Program-made: the position numbers and the translations under genes | NCBI GenBank assembly: GCA_046565505.1 | Contig: JBKHYJ010000025.1 | Span: 14,688-78,687 of the forward strand | DNA length: 64,000 bases | Direction: 5' to 3' | Source of the DNA: JBKHYJ01 sp046565505 | Lineage (GTDB): Bacteria; Acidobacteriota; Blastocatellia; UBA7656 | In this document: positions 37,143-46,320 of the stretch, in pieces | Layout of the letters: every line of letters starts with the position of its first letter | How positions within the stretch are numbered: position 1 is the first letter of the stretch | Notes under the pieces: model-generated | Databases searched by the model: none | Seen by the model: only the letters and a program-made list of their open reading frames with translations | Told to the model about the DNA's origin: nothing

Positions 37143-37728
37143 TTTCTATCCTCCATATGGACTAATTTGTAATCTATAAAACCACGGCTGGACCTACGGG
37201 CGATGCATTGTATTAAGGCAACAAAAACATCTAGCCGCCAGATTAATCTGGGAGCGGTCAGCCTAATGCCGCGCGGGCTAGAGCCCGCAGGGCTACTTAA
37301 ATTTCTTGAATTCTGTCAGACGATTCGTGCCCGGGATTACACTGCATTTCCCGAACGGGTTCTCAGTCTGTCACGCCCCAGAGCCATGAGCGTGGAGAAG
37401 CACCTAACCTAAGAGCAATAGCTGTGCCCTACCGGGCCTCGAAAAGCGGAGGGCCGCGAAGTTACGGTAATAATGACATTTGTTTTTCCCGAGCCTGACC
37501 GCGGGCCGGGGCCGACTTTAATCGCATGTTTCACTGTGAATCACTCCGGTTGCTCGGTGATACGAAATAGATTTCGGCCGCGCGGGCCGGGGCACCGGCG
37601 GCGCCGGCCTCTCGGGCGACTTTATTAAACGTACTTTGTTGACGTGCGAAATAGGTCATATGTGCTCGGGCTAAAATTCCGGCGAAGATCGACATTGATT
37701 GAATAACCTCTTTGCGGGTCTCCGCCGG
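37143..37728. other. Intergenic region, no gene recognised
   Basis: About 590 bp upstream of the multicopper oxidase, presumably with its promoter. A GC-rich imperfect inverted repeat lies near 37575-37612. One short frame (37203-37412) has no supporting features. Confidence 0.4.
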
Positions 37729-38112
37729 TCAGTTTTTCAGATTTCGGTTCGTTAATGATTTCTCAAGCAACCCGAGAACATCGGAAGGGAAAAAAGGCTT
37801 AGATAATACATCGACCGCGCCGCGCCTTACGGCCTCGTCGACGATCTCTGGCGTGGTGTGCGCGCTAATGAGGATGGTCAGGCTGCAAGGCTCCTTCTCC
37901 TGGATGATGCTCAGCACTTCAAGGCCGGACATGTCCGGCAGGCGAAGGTCTGTAATAGTAACGTCGAAGCTTCGCTCGTTGAGTTTTTCCAGGCCGTCGC
38001 GGGCGGTCAGGGCGACCGTCACTTCATAACCGCTGTCGCTGAGGACTAGCATCAGCGCGTCGGCTACGAGCGGCTCGTCGTCTATTACAAGTATAGCGGC
38101 CTTATCTGCCAT
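37729..38112 (-). CDS. Orphan single-domain response regulator (receiver)
   Basis: With the start at 38112 (MADKAAILVIDDEP) the protein is 127 residues, one CheY-like receiver domain. The acidic pair D11/D12, phospho-acceptor D55 (TITDLRLPD), S83 in the LISAH segment and K105 in SKPF are all present. There is no output domain and no histidine kinase gene nearby, so it is an orphan regulator acting by protein contact. The longer frame to 38163 is less likely. It lies 586 bp beyond the multicopper oxidase start, and no partner is evident. Confidence 0.88.
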   Translation of the reverse strand: MADKAAILVIDDEPLVADALMLVLSDSGYEVTVALTARDGLEKLNERSFDVTITDLRLPDMSGLEVLSIIQEKEPCSLTILISAHTTPEIVDEAVRRGAVDVLSKPFFPSDVLGLLEKSLTNRNLKN

Positions 38113-38710
38113 TTCATTTGCGATAATACCTGCTGGTCTAATCGGATACGCGTTTATCACCATATGATTTACTTCTTCCGCCAGAAAGGCTATTCAAGAA
38201 CTATCGGATTGATATTGATCGACTCTGAGAAATCAGCTTGATAGGCGATCAATCTTTCTGGGCCGTTTGCGACGAGAGGGGCCTCCGCAAACCTTAGCTC
38301 ATGCTCACAGGGCTTCTATTAAATCCGCGCCGAAGAGAGTCAGTTGATCGCCACCTCCAATTCATCAACAGCTAAGACTGTTGAGCAATACCCAACAGAA
38401 TTGTGACTTGCAGTTATCGTGCCGCTTTCAATCTTCAGGCAAAACGAACAACATGAGAGGGGACCATTAACTACCGCGAGGCAAAATTTCATATAGTTTC
38501 GGCTATTTCTCTGACTTGAGACAATATCACCGTATTTGTATCTCTATTTTACCTCTACATACTCACCTGTTCATTAATGCGAAAACCGGAGTCAGAGTGT
38601 TTTATCCCGCAACACTCCAAGAGATAGCAAGTTTACACTGTCGCTGTCCAGGACTTTACCTGACTGATGTGTGAGGCGGGAGAAGGCAAAGAGGGCCGTT
38701 GCGGCGCGCG
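38113..38710. other. AT-richer intergenic region, no gene recognised
   Basis: About 600 bp with lower GC than the surroundings, between the receiver gene and a broken gene. No gene, repeat or RNA was recognised. Confidence 0.4.
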
Positions 38711-39295
38711 TTATTTCTTCACGATGGCGAAGGAATACTCGCCGACATAAATGGTTTCTGCGCCTTCGGTGACACCCTCCAGCGTGATGATGTGGTTGCC
38801 GGGCTCGGCGCGATGGGCCGGCAGTCTGATAGTCACGAATCGACCGCTGGAGCCGGGGTCGGCCTGCGCCCTCTTCCTCAGTACGACATCCTCGGGCAGG
38901 CGCCGCACTACAAGGTCATACGCTTTAAAGTCTCTGTCACCGACATCGAGTCGCAAGTCTATCCAGCTTACCTGAGGGCTGATCTGTACCTATTGCGGTT
39001 TGCCGGCCCACCTGGTAGATGTGAGAGTGAGCACGAAAGAAATAACCGAGGCTCCCGTCTTGGCCGGCTGTGTTTGCTCTACTTCAATATGCTGTGCGCG
39101 GTCGCGAGCCTGCCGCAACTCATCGGAAAGGGCGCTATTATCACCTTGCTCTTTTCGGAGTTGCTGTTGGATGTCTTCGTTGGCTCTTTCAAGCTCGGCA
39201 CTTCTTTCCACCGCGACCCTCAATTGGCCGCGGAGTCGGCGCGTCTCAATCGTTAACCAGATGCTCAGCGCAATCAACGTCGCAATCGCCACCAA
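38711..39295 (-). pseudogene. Membrane-anchored coiled-coil protein interrupted by an in-frame TAG
   Basis: Two open pieces are in the same reading frame, separated only by a TAG at 38990-38992. The first piece (39295 to 38990) encodes a membrane helix (VAIATLIALSIWLTI) and a charged coiled-coil segment, ending RWAGKPQ. Reading through the stop gives VQISPQVSWIDLRLDV and then a beta-sandwich-like C-terminal domain ending YVGEYSFAIVKK. Such membrane plus C-terminal sandwich proteins accompany ECF sigma or anti-sigma genes in Acidobacteriota (from memory, not checked). One nonsense change explains the break; alternatives are a sequencing error or two separate proteins. Confidence 0.6.
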
Positions 39296-39362
39296 CGAAA
39301 GCGCCCGGGTAGCCCCCCCAAATAAAGACCCGGACCGGGTCCAAACCGTAACGACGCCACAC

Positions 39363-40061
39363 CTGGATGTCCTCGTTCAGGTCCGCTCCCCGAATTCGGC
39401 GCCCCTAGGCATGGCGGGTACGCACTGGCCGGACCGCCGTAAGCCAGTTTTGGTTGAGCCCGCGTCGGAAGAGGTAGGACTGCAATTCCCGTTGGACCCT
39501 TCAACCGGGCAAATGGGTTCCGCCCGCCTGGAAGTTCAACTGATAGCGCCGGGCTTTGAAGTAAGAGGTACCGCCAGATAGTCTGTCGACGTGCCGCCCG
39601 ATAAGCCTTCTCCAAGCGTCAAGTTCCTTATAACCGCAAAAAAGGCTGGCACCTGCAAGATCCGCGTTGAGGTATATGCAGCCGACCAGAGCTACCTAGG
39701 AAGCCTTCCGCTTGAAACCGTAATAGACGGCAGTCCGGCGACCGAGCATATTAAGATCGCCAGTCTAAGTGTCGTGGTCACGGTGAAAGCGGCCTCTAAT
39801 GAAGACAGCCAGAATTTTCACCCGGATGCTGGCGGCAAAGGAGGTTCTAGTGACACGGGCGGCCTAAATATGCCACGAGAGTTCGCTCTGGCATGGCAAT
39901 TACCAATACAGATACTCAACAGCGCAATCGTGGAGGTGCCGGCAGCGAGGTTCGCGCTCGGCGTCGCCGGACTCGCCACGGCAATTGCTATCATCAGGTC
40001 TTTGCTGACAGACCTGCGCGTCGCGGTCTTTGGCACTGTTGTGATGATCCTTCATTTTTAG
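39363..40061 (+). pseudogene. Fragment of a beta-sandwich/membrane protein with an in-frame TAG
   Basis: One reading frame from about 39363 to 40061 is broken only by TAG at 39579-39581. Before the stop it reads LDVLVQVRSP to VQLIAPGFEVRGTAR. After the stop it continues SVDVPPDKPSPSVKFLITAKKAG and RVEVYAADQSYLGSLPLETVI, and ends with a hydrophobic segment (LGVAGLATAIAII). The pieces fit one protein with a beta-rich domain and a C-terminal membrane helix. The N-terminus is unclear because the region before 39363 overlaps the opposite gene. No start with a ribosome-binding site was found, so it is probably a decayed gene of unknown function. Confidence 0.5.
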
Positions 40062-40088
40062 GGGGTGCTGAATAGTTCCCCAGCTTCA

Positions 40089-40259
40089 GTAACTACTCAG
40101 GTATCAGGGAGATAGTGGCAGCGGCTGACCCCGCAAGGCCGCTTCTATCGCCCCCAATACCTCACGGCCTCGCTTGCGCATCGTCGACACATACCCTCTC
40201 ACTCGGCAGAAGTCTCTCACTCCTTCTTCGGTTCGGAAACATCCTCCGACCCACCTTCA
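40089..40259 (-). mobile_element. Remnant of a second IS66-type element (transposase C-terminus and end)
   Basis: On the minus strand the codons from 40259 to a TGA at 40104-40106 read VGGCFRTEEGVRDFC, then VSTMRKRGREVLGAIEAAL and PLPLSP. This aligns with the last 50 residues of the intact transposase next to it, at roughly 60% identity. It ends in gtaactactcag (40089-40100), which matches the intact element's terminal gtatctattcag at 10 of 12 positions. The rest of this element is missing; it abuts the intact copy directly. Confidence 0.8.
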
Positions 40260-41976
40260 GTATCTATTCAGCAGGAGAGGCTTATAGGGTGACCGGCGAG
40301 GGCCTGCTCGACCCTTCCCAGCAGCGGCTCTCCTCGCTTACGCATAGTTGACAGGTAGCTGCGGATTCTACAGAAGTTCCTCGCCCCCGGCCCTGTCCTG
40401 AAGCACCCGCTCACTTCTTGATGCAGCCTGATCATTCGCAGGTCTCTTTCAGCCTGGTTGTTGTCGAACGGCACTTGAAACTCTCTCATAAAGCGCAGCA
40501 CTTCCTCCCGCCTCAGCCTCAGCCGGTACAACAGGTTTCCGCCTTGCCTTTCGACCTGGTTCATTGCTCCAGGCCCTGCACGTGCTCGCACTCCCGCATT
40601 AGTTTGCCACCCCTGCTCGCATAGCTCGTCATAGCGCCTTGCGTATTCTTTCTCCTGCTCGACCGGCAGTCGCTTCCCTCCTCCTGCTCGCTTCTGCTCG
40701 ACCGCCTCCTTCACCTCCAGTAGCAACCGCTTCATCGGCTCGGCCCATTGTTTATGCTGCCGGCTGGCTTCGCTCAGGTAGGTCATCTCCCTCAGCAGGT
40801 GCGCGCGACACAGGCTGTGCTTCATCTGCCCCCACTGGTAGTAGGATCCCCACCCGTCGTGCACGCACGTCCCTCGATACTTCGGCAATATAGCTATCTG
40901 CTCTATTGCAACCTTCCCCCCGTGCTCATTCTGGCTGTAGGAAGTTAGTCTCTCAGTGCTCGCCACATGCGCGTACTGCCCTCGCCCTCCTACTCGCGGC
41001 CCTGTCTCATCTACATGGATGACTCTGGCTCGCTTGATCGCTCCCTTTATCTGCGCCTCAGCCCTGATCAAGTTATTCGAGCACTCCTTCACACTTCGCT
41101 CAAGCGTTGCAGCAGACGGCCTGTAGCCGAACCAGTCCTTCAACAGCTCGCAACTCCGCTCGTAGGGCAGCAGTCGGTACTGCAGCAAGTAGACGGCCCT
41201 TGCGCGAAGCTTAGGCCCATACTGCACCCTCGCACGCACACCTACCGGGAACTGAGCTTTCGTGCGGCCGCCGCACTTCGGGCAGCGCCTTACTTCGGCC
41301 CTGTGCTCTGTGATTTGCAGCTTGATCTCAGGCAGATCTATCACCTGGCGGCGCTCGGCCTTCACCACATCGCCCGCGGTCAAACTGGCATGGCAGCGTT
41401 GGCAACTGTCAGGGCTATGACTGATGACCGTGCTCGGCGAGCCGGTCATTCTCAGGGTGTGGCCGGCATGCCCGGGCTGGCCACCAACTTCCCTGCCACT
41501 GGGACGGCGCAAGCTCTTGGTCCTCTTCTGCGTCACTGCGTCAGATGAAGGGGGGCGGCTTGAGTTATGCGAGTCTTTGACAGGGGCAGAGAGTTGGCCC
41601 TCTAGCTCGCTGATGCGTCTGCTCAGTTGTGAGTTAAGGTAGCGCTGCTGACGCAACTGCTCTCGCAGCCTCTCAATGCGCTTATCTGAAGCGTCGAGTT
41701 GCTGAGATAGTCCTTCGATGGTCTTCTCTAGCTGAGTAGGCAGAGGCCTGGGTAAGAGGGAGCACTCCGTGCGATGCTGCTCGAACAGCCCCAGCAAGGC
41801 CGTAATCCCCTGATAGTAAGCTCGCGCGATCGCTTCCGGTGTAAGCATCTCAAGGAGTCATTCCTGCAAGAGGAAACAAGATGAGAAGGATTCCGGCAAG
41901 CAATATTTGATTATAGGCTTTTCTACCGCTAAGAAGCTCTTTTTTCACACGATTTCCGTGGCTCCTGAATAGATAC
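40260..41976 (-). mobile_element. IS66-family insertion sequence (ISBst12-like, single transposase)
   Basis: The 1717-bp element is bounded by a perfect 12-bp inverted repeat, gtatctattcag at 40260-40271 and its complement at 41965-41976. The left repeat overlaps the transposase stop codon. It carries one transposase and none of the small accessory genes of classical IS66. The expected 8-bp target duplication was not found (caccttca left, ccgccacg right), so one flank has probably been rearranged. Confidence 0.75.
40268..41848 (-). CDS. IS66-family transposase
   Basis: The 526-residue transposase has the IS66 order of domains. An N-terminal leucine-rich coiled coil (residues about 40-90) precedes a linker with SRPPSSD. 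A zinc-finger-like region follows, with SCQRCH and CPKCGG. A DDE catalytic core comes next, with the first Asp in VIHVDETG, the second in VHDGWGSY and the Glu in NNQAERDLR. The conserved C-terminal tail (CFRT, STMRKRGEP) completes the protein. It looks intact and could be active. Confidence 0.95.
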   Translation of the reverse strand: MLTPEAIARAYYQGITALLGLFEQHRTECSLLPRPLPTQLEKTIEGLSQQLDASDKRIERLREQLRQQRYLNSQLSRRISELEGQLSAPVKDSHNSSRPPSSDAVTQKRTKSLRRPSGREVGGQPGHAGHTLRMTGSPSTVISHSPDSCQRCHASLTAGDVVKAERRQVIDLPEIKLQITEHRAEVRRCPKCGGRTKAQFPVGVRARVQYGPKLRARAVYLLQYRLLPYERSCELLKDWFGYRPSAATLERSVKECSNNLIRAEAQIKGAIKRARVIHVDETGPRVGGRGQYAHVASTERLTSYSQNEHGGKVAIEQIAILPKYRGTCVHDGWGSYYQWGQMKHSLCRAHLLREMTYLSEASRQHKQWAEPMKRLLLEVKEAVEQKRAGGGKRLPVEQEKEYARRYDELCEQGWQTNAGVRARAGPGAMNQVERQGGNLLYRLRLRREEVLRFMREFQVPFDNNQAERDLRMIRLHQEVSGCFRTGPGARNFCRIRSYLSTMRKRGEPLLGRVEQALAGHPISLSC

Positions 41977-42478
41977 CCGCCACGCCGGGATTTCTTTAAA
42001 TCGTAATAGTGGGCGGGCTTAGTGCGCCGTATCCCTAATACGATTGGGAATACTTGTTCTAAGATTTCAGCAGATGATTTATGATCCCCATCAATTGAGA
42101 GTATGATGGCAATTTCTTTTTGGGCTTGATAGAGCGTTACCGAATCTTTCCACTTAGAAGCAAGATTTCGAGCTTCAACTAATAGTTTTAGTGCGCCGGA
42201 GTAGTCGCCTCTAAGCCTTAATGAGCCTGCCATACATAAGAGCATACGGCTGAGATACTTGTCTGGAATACCATTAACAATAAACTTTTCTGGTTCTTTG
42301 TAATCATTTTCTCCAATGGCCTCATAAAGACGCCCAACAGGATTGCTTATCGAGCCTGCTAAGGCTATCACGGGGGGTAGTTCCCTGATTGAACACAGGA
42401 GACTGCATTTGTCAATCAGGGCTTCGTCAATCTCTAACTGTCTTTGCAAAAAGGAAGGTAGAACAATGAAAGGACTTA
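41977..42478 (-). pseudogene. TPR-type protein fragment, truncated by IS elements on both sides
   Basis: About 167 codons are open between the IS66 right end and the IS630 left end. The frame runs from the IS630 junction (SPFIVLPSFLQRQLEIDEALID) to DLKKSRRGG at the IS66 junction. It has no start or stop of its own; the listed TTG at 42449 is not convincing. The middle (RLRGDYSGALKLLVEARNLASKWKD and QAQKEIAIILSIDGDHKSSAEIL) resembles TPR-like repeats, as in the intact protein at 52189-53226. Base composition is clearly more AT-rich than the window, so this was probably acquired from outside before the insertions. Confidence 0.6.
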
Positions 42479-42490
42479 GTACATTGGAAA

Positions 42491-43162
42491 TTAAGTTTGT
42501 TCAGGTTTTTCATTTTCAGCGAGAACCTGCTCATAATGCTTGTTGAGTTTCCTTCTCGCCGCTTCCAGGGAAAACTGCCAATCAATCTTGATGGCTTTTT
42601 CCTCCCGCTCTTTGATAATCGCTATTACTTCGCGTTCCAACTCGGCTCGACTGCCGATCCGACGACTCAGGCATTGCTTCACAATCGCAGAAAACTCAAT
42701 CTCGATCATGTTCAACCAACTCGCACTTTTCGGCGTGTAATGGAACTCGAACTTCTGCGCCAACGCGAATGCCTTGTCAGCAGCAAAGGTCTCGTAAAAA
42801 GCGCTAGCCGAATGGGTGTTCAAATTATCCTGCACCAGGCGAATCTTTTCCGCCTCCGGGAACGCTTCGGCTACCTTACGCAAAAACAGGGCATACTCGC
42901 GCTTGCGACGATGGTCGAAGACTTCGGCAACGCGCTTGCCGGTCTTGGGTTCGATGGCTGCCAACAAAGCACACGAGCCAAGTTTCTCAAACGCATAATG
43001 CTGGCGGGCGACTTTGCCACTCTGCATGGCTTGCGCGGCAACTGCCTCGCCGATCAGAAAACAGGGGCGTTCGTCAAAGCAGACAACTGGGAGAAGAGCA
43101 TCATAAGGCTGCTGGTAGAGCCACAGAAGTTGCTCCATGCGGGCGAGAAATTCTCCGTTCAT
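42491..43162 (-). CDS. IS630-family transposase, catalytic part (frame B)
   Basis: The 223-codon frame carries the DDE core: first Asp in VVCFDERP, second Asp in RLVQDNLNTHS and Glu in SWLNMIEIEFS, the usual IS630/Tc1 triad. It overlaps the end of frame A by 4 bp. A -1 shift at the A7 run on the minus strand (43206-43212) would join the frames through LKKNALQPHLKRTWCIGTMN, the expected family linker. The internal ATG at 43162 could also start it alone, but that product would lack the DNA-binding domain. Confidence 0.92.
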   Translation of the reverse strand: MNGEFLARMEQLLWLYQQPYDALLPVVCFDERPCFLIGEAVAAQAMQSGKVARQHYAFEKLGSCALLAAIEPKTGKRVAEVFDHRRKREYALFLRKVAEAFPEAEKIRLVQDNLNTHSASAFYETFAADKAFALAQKFEFHYTPKSASWLNMIEIEFSAIVKQCLSRRIGSRAELEREVIAIIKEREEKAIKIDWQFSLEAARRKLNKHYEQVLAENEKPEQT

Positions 43163-43620
43163 TGTCCCGATACACCAGGTGCGCTTGAGGTGCGGTTGGA
43201 GCGCGTTTTTTTCAGGATGGTGCGTGCCTGCGTATGCGACAAGCTCTCGCAGTAGCCCAGTTCGACAGCTTTATCGGCAAGCAGGCGCAGCGTCCAGCGA
43301 GCGTGGCCTTTGGGTGGGGTGCTACAAGCCAGAGCAGTAATCTGGGCCCGCGAGCGCCCATCAACTTTGATAGGGCGTCCCTTACGCGGCTTGTCTTGCA
43401 AGCATTGCAGCCCGACCTGGTTATAGGCATCGCGCCAGTTGGCAACCGTCACGCGATGAACCGATAAGGTAGTGGCAACATGATCTAAAGTTTTACCGCG
43501 ATGGAGTTCCAACAGAGCCGTAGCGCGGCGAAAACAGCGAGCCGAAAGGTGGCCTTTGGAGAGTAAAGTTGTCAAATAGCGATGATCGGAATCCGTGAGT
43601 ATTACGTGTTCTTTTTGCAT
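43159..43620 (-). CDS. IS630-family transposase, DNA-binding part (frame A)
   Basis: From ATG 43620 (MQKEHVILTDSDH) frame A gives 153 residues. It has a helix-turn-helix region (CFRRATALLELHRGKTLDHVATTLSVHRVTVANW pattern) followed by the GRPIKVDGRSRAQITALA linker found before the catalytic domain in IS630 proteins. It ends shortly after the slippery run in an unrelated tail. Fusion with frame B by -1 slippage gives a transposase of about 370 residues, normal for the family. Confidence 0.88.
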   Translation of the reverse strand: MQKEHVILTDSDHRYLTTLLSKGHLSARCFRRATALLELHRGKTLDHVATTLSVHRVTVANWRDAYNQVGLQCLQDKPRKGRPIKVDGRSRAQITALACSTPPKGHARWTLRLLADKAVELGYCESLSHTQARTILKKTRSNRTSSAPGVSGQ

Positions 43621-43684
43621 GCATCTACTATACACACAAAAAGTTCAGAAACTTAATTTCCAATGTACTTAATTACCCCCGCGA

Positions 43685-44242
43685 TTAATTTTTCGGGAAG
43701 CCGGCCTCAGCTTTTATTCTCCCGATCTGCCCGGTGTGCCTGCGCTCGTGTCCGCCCGAGATTAAAATCCACTGATACAGGTTGAGATTCCCGAGGAGCG
43801 GGTGTGGGTAGCTCAACTGCGAGAGGTCGTATTGCGAGAGGTGCTCGACAGACTCCAGGAGTTTTTTGCGGGAAGCTTTCAGCCGCGCGAGCGATTCTTC
43901 AACGGGCAAATGCGATTGGGGCTCGACGAATTCGGGAGCTTGCGCCTTCGTGTTTCTTAAAGCATCCGCGTAGCCGTCCAGGCTGTTGAGCGCCGACTCA
44001 TGCGGCTTCGGGTCGAGCGGCAGGCTTAAGGCCTGTGCCTGTTTAAGCATTCTCGATATGAGCTTCGCGTTCGCCTCGTCGGTCAAGGCGAGGTGATGGA
44101 GAATGTCTGCGATCGACCACCGCGAGCCTTCCGGCTTGTAGTCGAGCTGGGCCTCGCTCAAGCCCGATACTGAATCCAGCAACGACTGCCTGTGGCTAGA
44201 AACCGCGTCAACTAACTCCTGAACTTTTTTTGACAGAGGCAT
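43685..44242 (-). CDS. DinB-family protein
   Basis: The start at 44242 (MPLSKKVQEL) follows a perfect GGAAGGAG site; the frame extends upstream without support. The 185-residue product is a DinB/YfiT-like four-helix bundle. Probable metal ligands are His in DILHHLALTDEA and the two His of SGGHERRHTGQI. Members are metal-binding proteins, some of them thiol-dependent S-transferases; Blastocatellia and Firmicutes have many. It directly follows the right end of IS630 and seems unaffected by it. The exact reaction is unknown. Confidence 0.88.
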   Translation of the reverse strand: MPLSKKVQELVDAVSSHRQSLLDSVSGLSEAQLDYKPEGSRWSIADILHHLALTDEANAKLISRMLKQAQALSLPLDPKPHESALNSLDGYADALRNTKAQAPEFVEPQSHLPVEESLARLKASRKKLLESVEHLSQYDLSQLSYPHPLLGNLNLYQWILISGGHERRHTGQIGRIKAEAGFPKN

Positions 44243-44522
44243 AAGTTCTCCTTCCGGCGAGCGCCGCCCGGCACGCGACCGGGGATAGAAAATTATCGAC
44301 CTGAGATCGGACCTGCCGGGCCCCCGACCGCCGCCGCCGTTCAATAGGATAATCACCGAACAGCCTCGTAGCAACTCCTATCAAAACAAAACGGGCGGGA
44401 GCGGCGGCGACATGGGACGCCCGAATTTACTCTTTAACTTTAAGTTCGCCGTTGGTATAACGCGGTTGCGGCCCGGCCCCATTACCACCCCAATACGCAC
44501 GCCGGCACGGACGTAGAAATCA

Positions 44523-46220
44523 ATGTCTAGAGAAATCAGCCTGTCAGCCTATGCGCCGCCGAAGTGGTGTGGCGCGCTCATCGTCATAGCGGTCGGGGCG
44601 TCGGCGATGTTGCCCGCCATTCTTTACGGCATCCCGCGGGGCAACGACCTGCCCCACCACTACCGCACGGCGATTTCGTTTTATGATTCGATCAGCGCCG
44701 GGGCGCTCTACCCAGGCTGGAATTCCGAAGCGGGCGGCGGGTATGGCGATGCTTCTTTCAGATTCTATCCGCCCGCCGCTTATTACGCGCTCGGGGCGGC
44801 GCGGGCGCTCGCGGGAAACTGGTACGACGCGAGCCTCCTGCTATTCGTGATGCTGTCGGCGGTCGGCGCGCTGGGGGCTTATTTCTGGGCGCGAGTATTT
44901 CTTCCCGCGCCCCTCGCGGCGTGGGCGGGCGTGCTTTATGTGTTCGCCCCATACCACATCAATGAAATCTACCAGGCGTTCTTGCTACCCGAGTACGCGG
45001 CGAGCGCGGTGCTGCCATTCGCGTTCGCCTTCACGGCCCTGGTCTGCGCTAAAGGGAGGGCCCGCGACGTTGCGGGGCTTTCGGCGGCGTATGCCATTTT
45101 AATACTGACTCACCTGCCGCTCGCTGTAATCGGCTCGTTCGCGCTGCTCGCCTACTCGCTCGTGATGATAAATAAGACTGACCTGCTGAAGACTGTGAAG
45201 CGGCTAGCGGCCGCGGCGGCGATAGGCCTTGTGGCGAGCGCGCGTTACTGGGCCATGATGGCGGCGGAGCTTCCGTGGATGAAAGGCGGCGCCGGCAAGA
45301 CGGTCCTGTGGTTCGATTACCGCTATAATTTTCTCTTCTGGAAATCGGTGGAAGGCTCGACCACCTGGTGGGCCAACGTGCTGGCGGTTGCGACCGTCCT
45401 GATGTTCGCGCCCGGCGTGGCGATGACCCTTATGCGGAAAGACCGGGGCGGGCGGGCGGCCCGGGCCGTCGCGCTCCTGGCGCTCTTCTCTTTCTTCATG
45501 GCCACTCCGCTCAGCCGGCCGGTGTGGGTACTCTTGCCGCCCCTTCAAAAAGTTGAATTCCCCTGGAGGTGGCTTGCCGTCACGTCTATGTGCGCCCCGG
45601 TCATAGCCGCCTGGAGCATCCCTCACTGGGCGGAAAAAGCGCGGGCCGGCAGGCGGCCCGTAGCCATTCTCGCGGCGGGCTGCGTGTTGATGGCGTGCGC
45701 CATAACTATGTTTCAAATCATTCGGGGCGCGACGCACCTGTCGCGCCCCGTGTTCGACTCGATGGCTCAAGATATCGCGCGGTCCAATAGTATAGATTAC
45801 TGGTTGCCGTTATGGGCGGGCGACCGGCCTAAGGAGATGACAGGCCCGGTCGAGGCCGCAGGCAGGCTCTCTTCCGTCAATTCGTGGGGGCCGCAACGCC
45901 GCGTCTTTGAAGTTTCGCCCGGCGGCGCGGCGGACGCGCGGGTGCGCACATACTATTATCCGTACTGGGTCGCGAAGGCGGGGAGCAGGCAACTTGAAAC
46001 TCGCCCGGATGGCGACGGCGCGCTCCTGGTGTCGCTCCCGCCTGAGGCGGTCTCCGTCAGCTTAGAGTTCGTGGAGCCATTTCACGTCAGGGTCGCGATG
46101 GCCGCCAGCATTATCGGGTGGATTTCAATCGGAATACTGGCCGCGTACGGTTGTCGCATGCGCCGCCGCGCGACGGCCCCGCCGCCCTCAACCGCGCCCG
46201 GGGACCGGCTGACTTCTTGA
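44523..46220 (+). CDS. Polytopic membrane protein, glycosyltransferase C / PTPS-related type
   Basis: The 565-residue protein has roughly ten hydrophobic segments. Its first periplasmic loop holds IPRGNDLPHHYRTAISFYDSI and GALYPGWNSEAGGGYGDASFRFYPP, similar to integral membrane sugar transferases that use lipid-linked sugars and to the 6-pyruvoyl-tetrahydropterin-synthase-related membrane family. The conserved acidic/His pair (D near residue 40 and the HH following) may be catalytic. A soluble C-terminal region of about 110 residues and one last membrane helix close the protein. No clear ribosome-binding site precedes the ATG. Function is a family-level guess. Confidence 0.75.
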   Translation: MSREISLSAYAPPKWCGALIVIAVGASAMLPAILYGIPRGNDLPHHYRTAISFYDSISAGALYPGWNSEAGGGYGDASFRFYPPAAYYALGAARALAGNWYDASLLLFVMLSAVGALGAYFWARVFLPAPLAAWAGVLYVFAPYHINEIYQAFLLPEYAASAVLPFAFAFTALVCAKGRARDVAGLSAAYAILILTHLPLAVIGSFALLAYSLVMINKTDLLKTVKRLAAAAAIGLVASARYWAMMAAELPWMKGGAGKTVLWFDYRYNFLFWKSVEGSTTWWANVLAVATVLMFAPGVAMTLMRKDRGGRAARAVALLALFSFFMATPLSRPVWVLLPPLQKVEFPWRWLAVTSMCAPVIAAWSIPHWAEKARAGRRPVAILAAGCVLMACAITMFQIIRGATHLSRPVFDSMAQDIARSNSIDYWLPLWAGDRPKEMTGPVEAAGRLSSVNSWGPQRRVFEVSPGGAADARVRTYYYPYWVAKAGSRQLETRPDGDGALLVSLPPEAVSVSLEFVEPFHVRVAMAASIIGWISIGILAAYGCRMRRRATAPPPSTAPGDRLTS

Positions 46221-46320
46221 GGCCGCGGCAGATTCAACCGCCCCGGCACGCCGCCTGCCATAAGAAGCTCGCCGCGTCCCGAAAGCGCTTCCCGGGCCGA
46301 AAGATCAGTAGCGGGCGTCG

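Larger units (their letters stand above)
42479..43669 (-). mobile_element. IS630-family insertion sequence
   Basis: The element of about 1.19 kb is bounded by inverted repeats of about 20 bp: gtacattggaaattaagttt at 42479-42498 and its complement ending near 43668. TA dinucleotides flank both sides with a one-base ambiguity on the right, consistent with IS630 insertion at TA. It contains two overlapping transposase frames. GC content is below that of the chromosome. Confidence 0.85.

Noticed and set aside
38711..40061. TAG stops read as a sense codon (stop-codon reassignment)
   Set aside because: Intact genes in the same window end in TAG, for example the NRPS (2647-2649) and the MFS gene (4140-4142), and other lesions are TAA or frameshifts.
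40252..41984. 8-bp target duplication for the IS66-type element
   Set aside because: Flanking octamers are caccttca and ccgccacg, which do not match.
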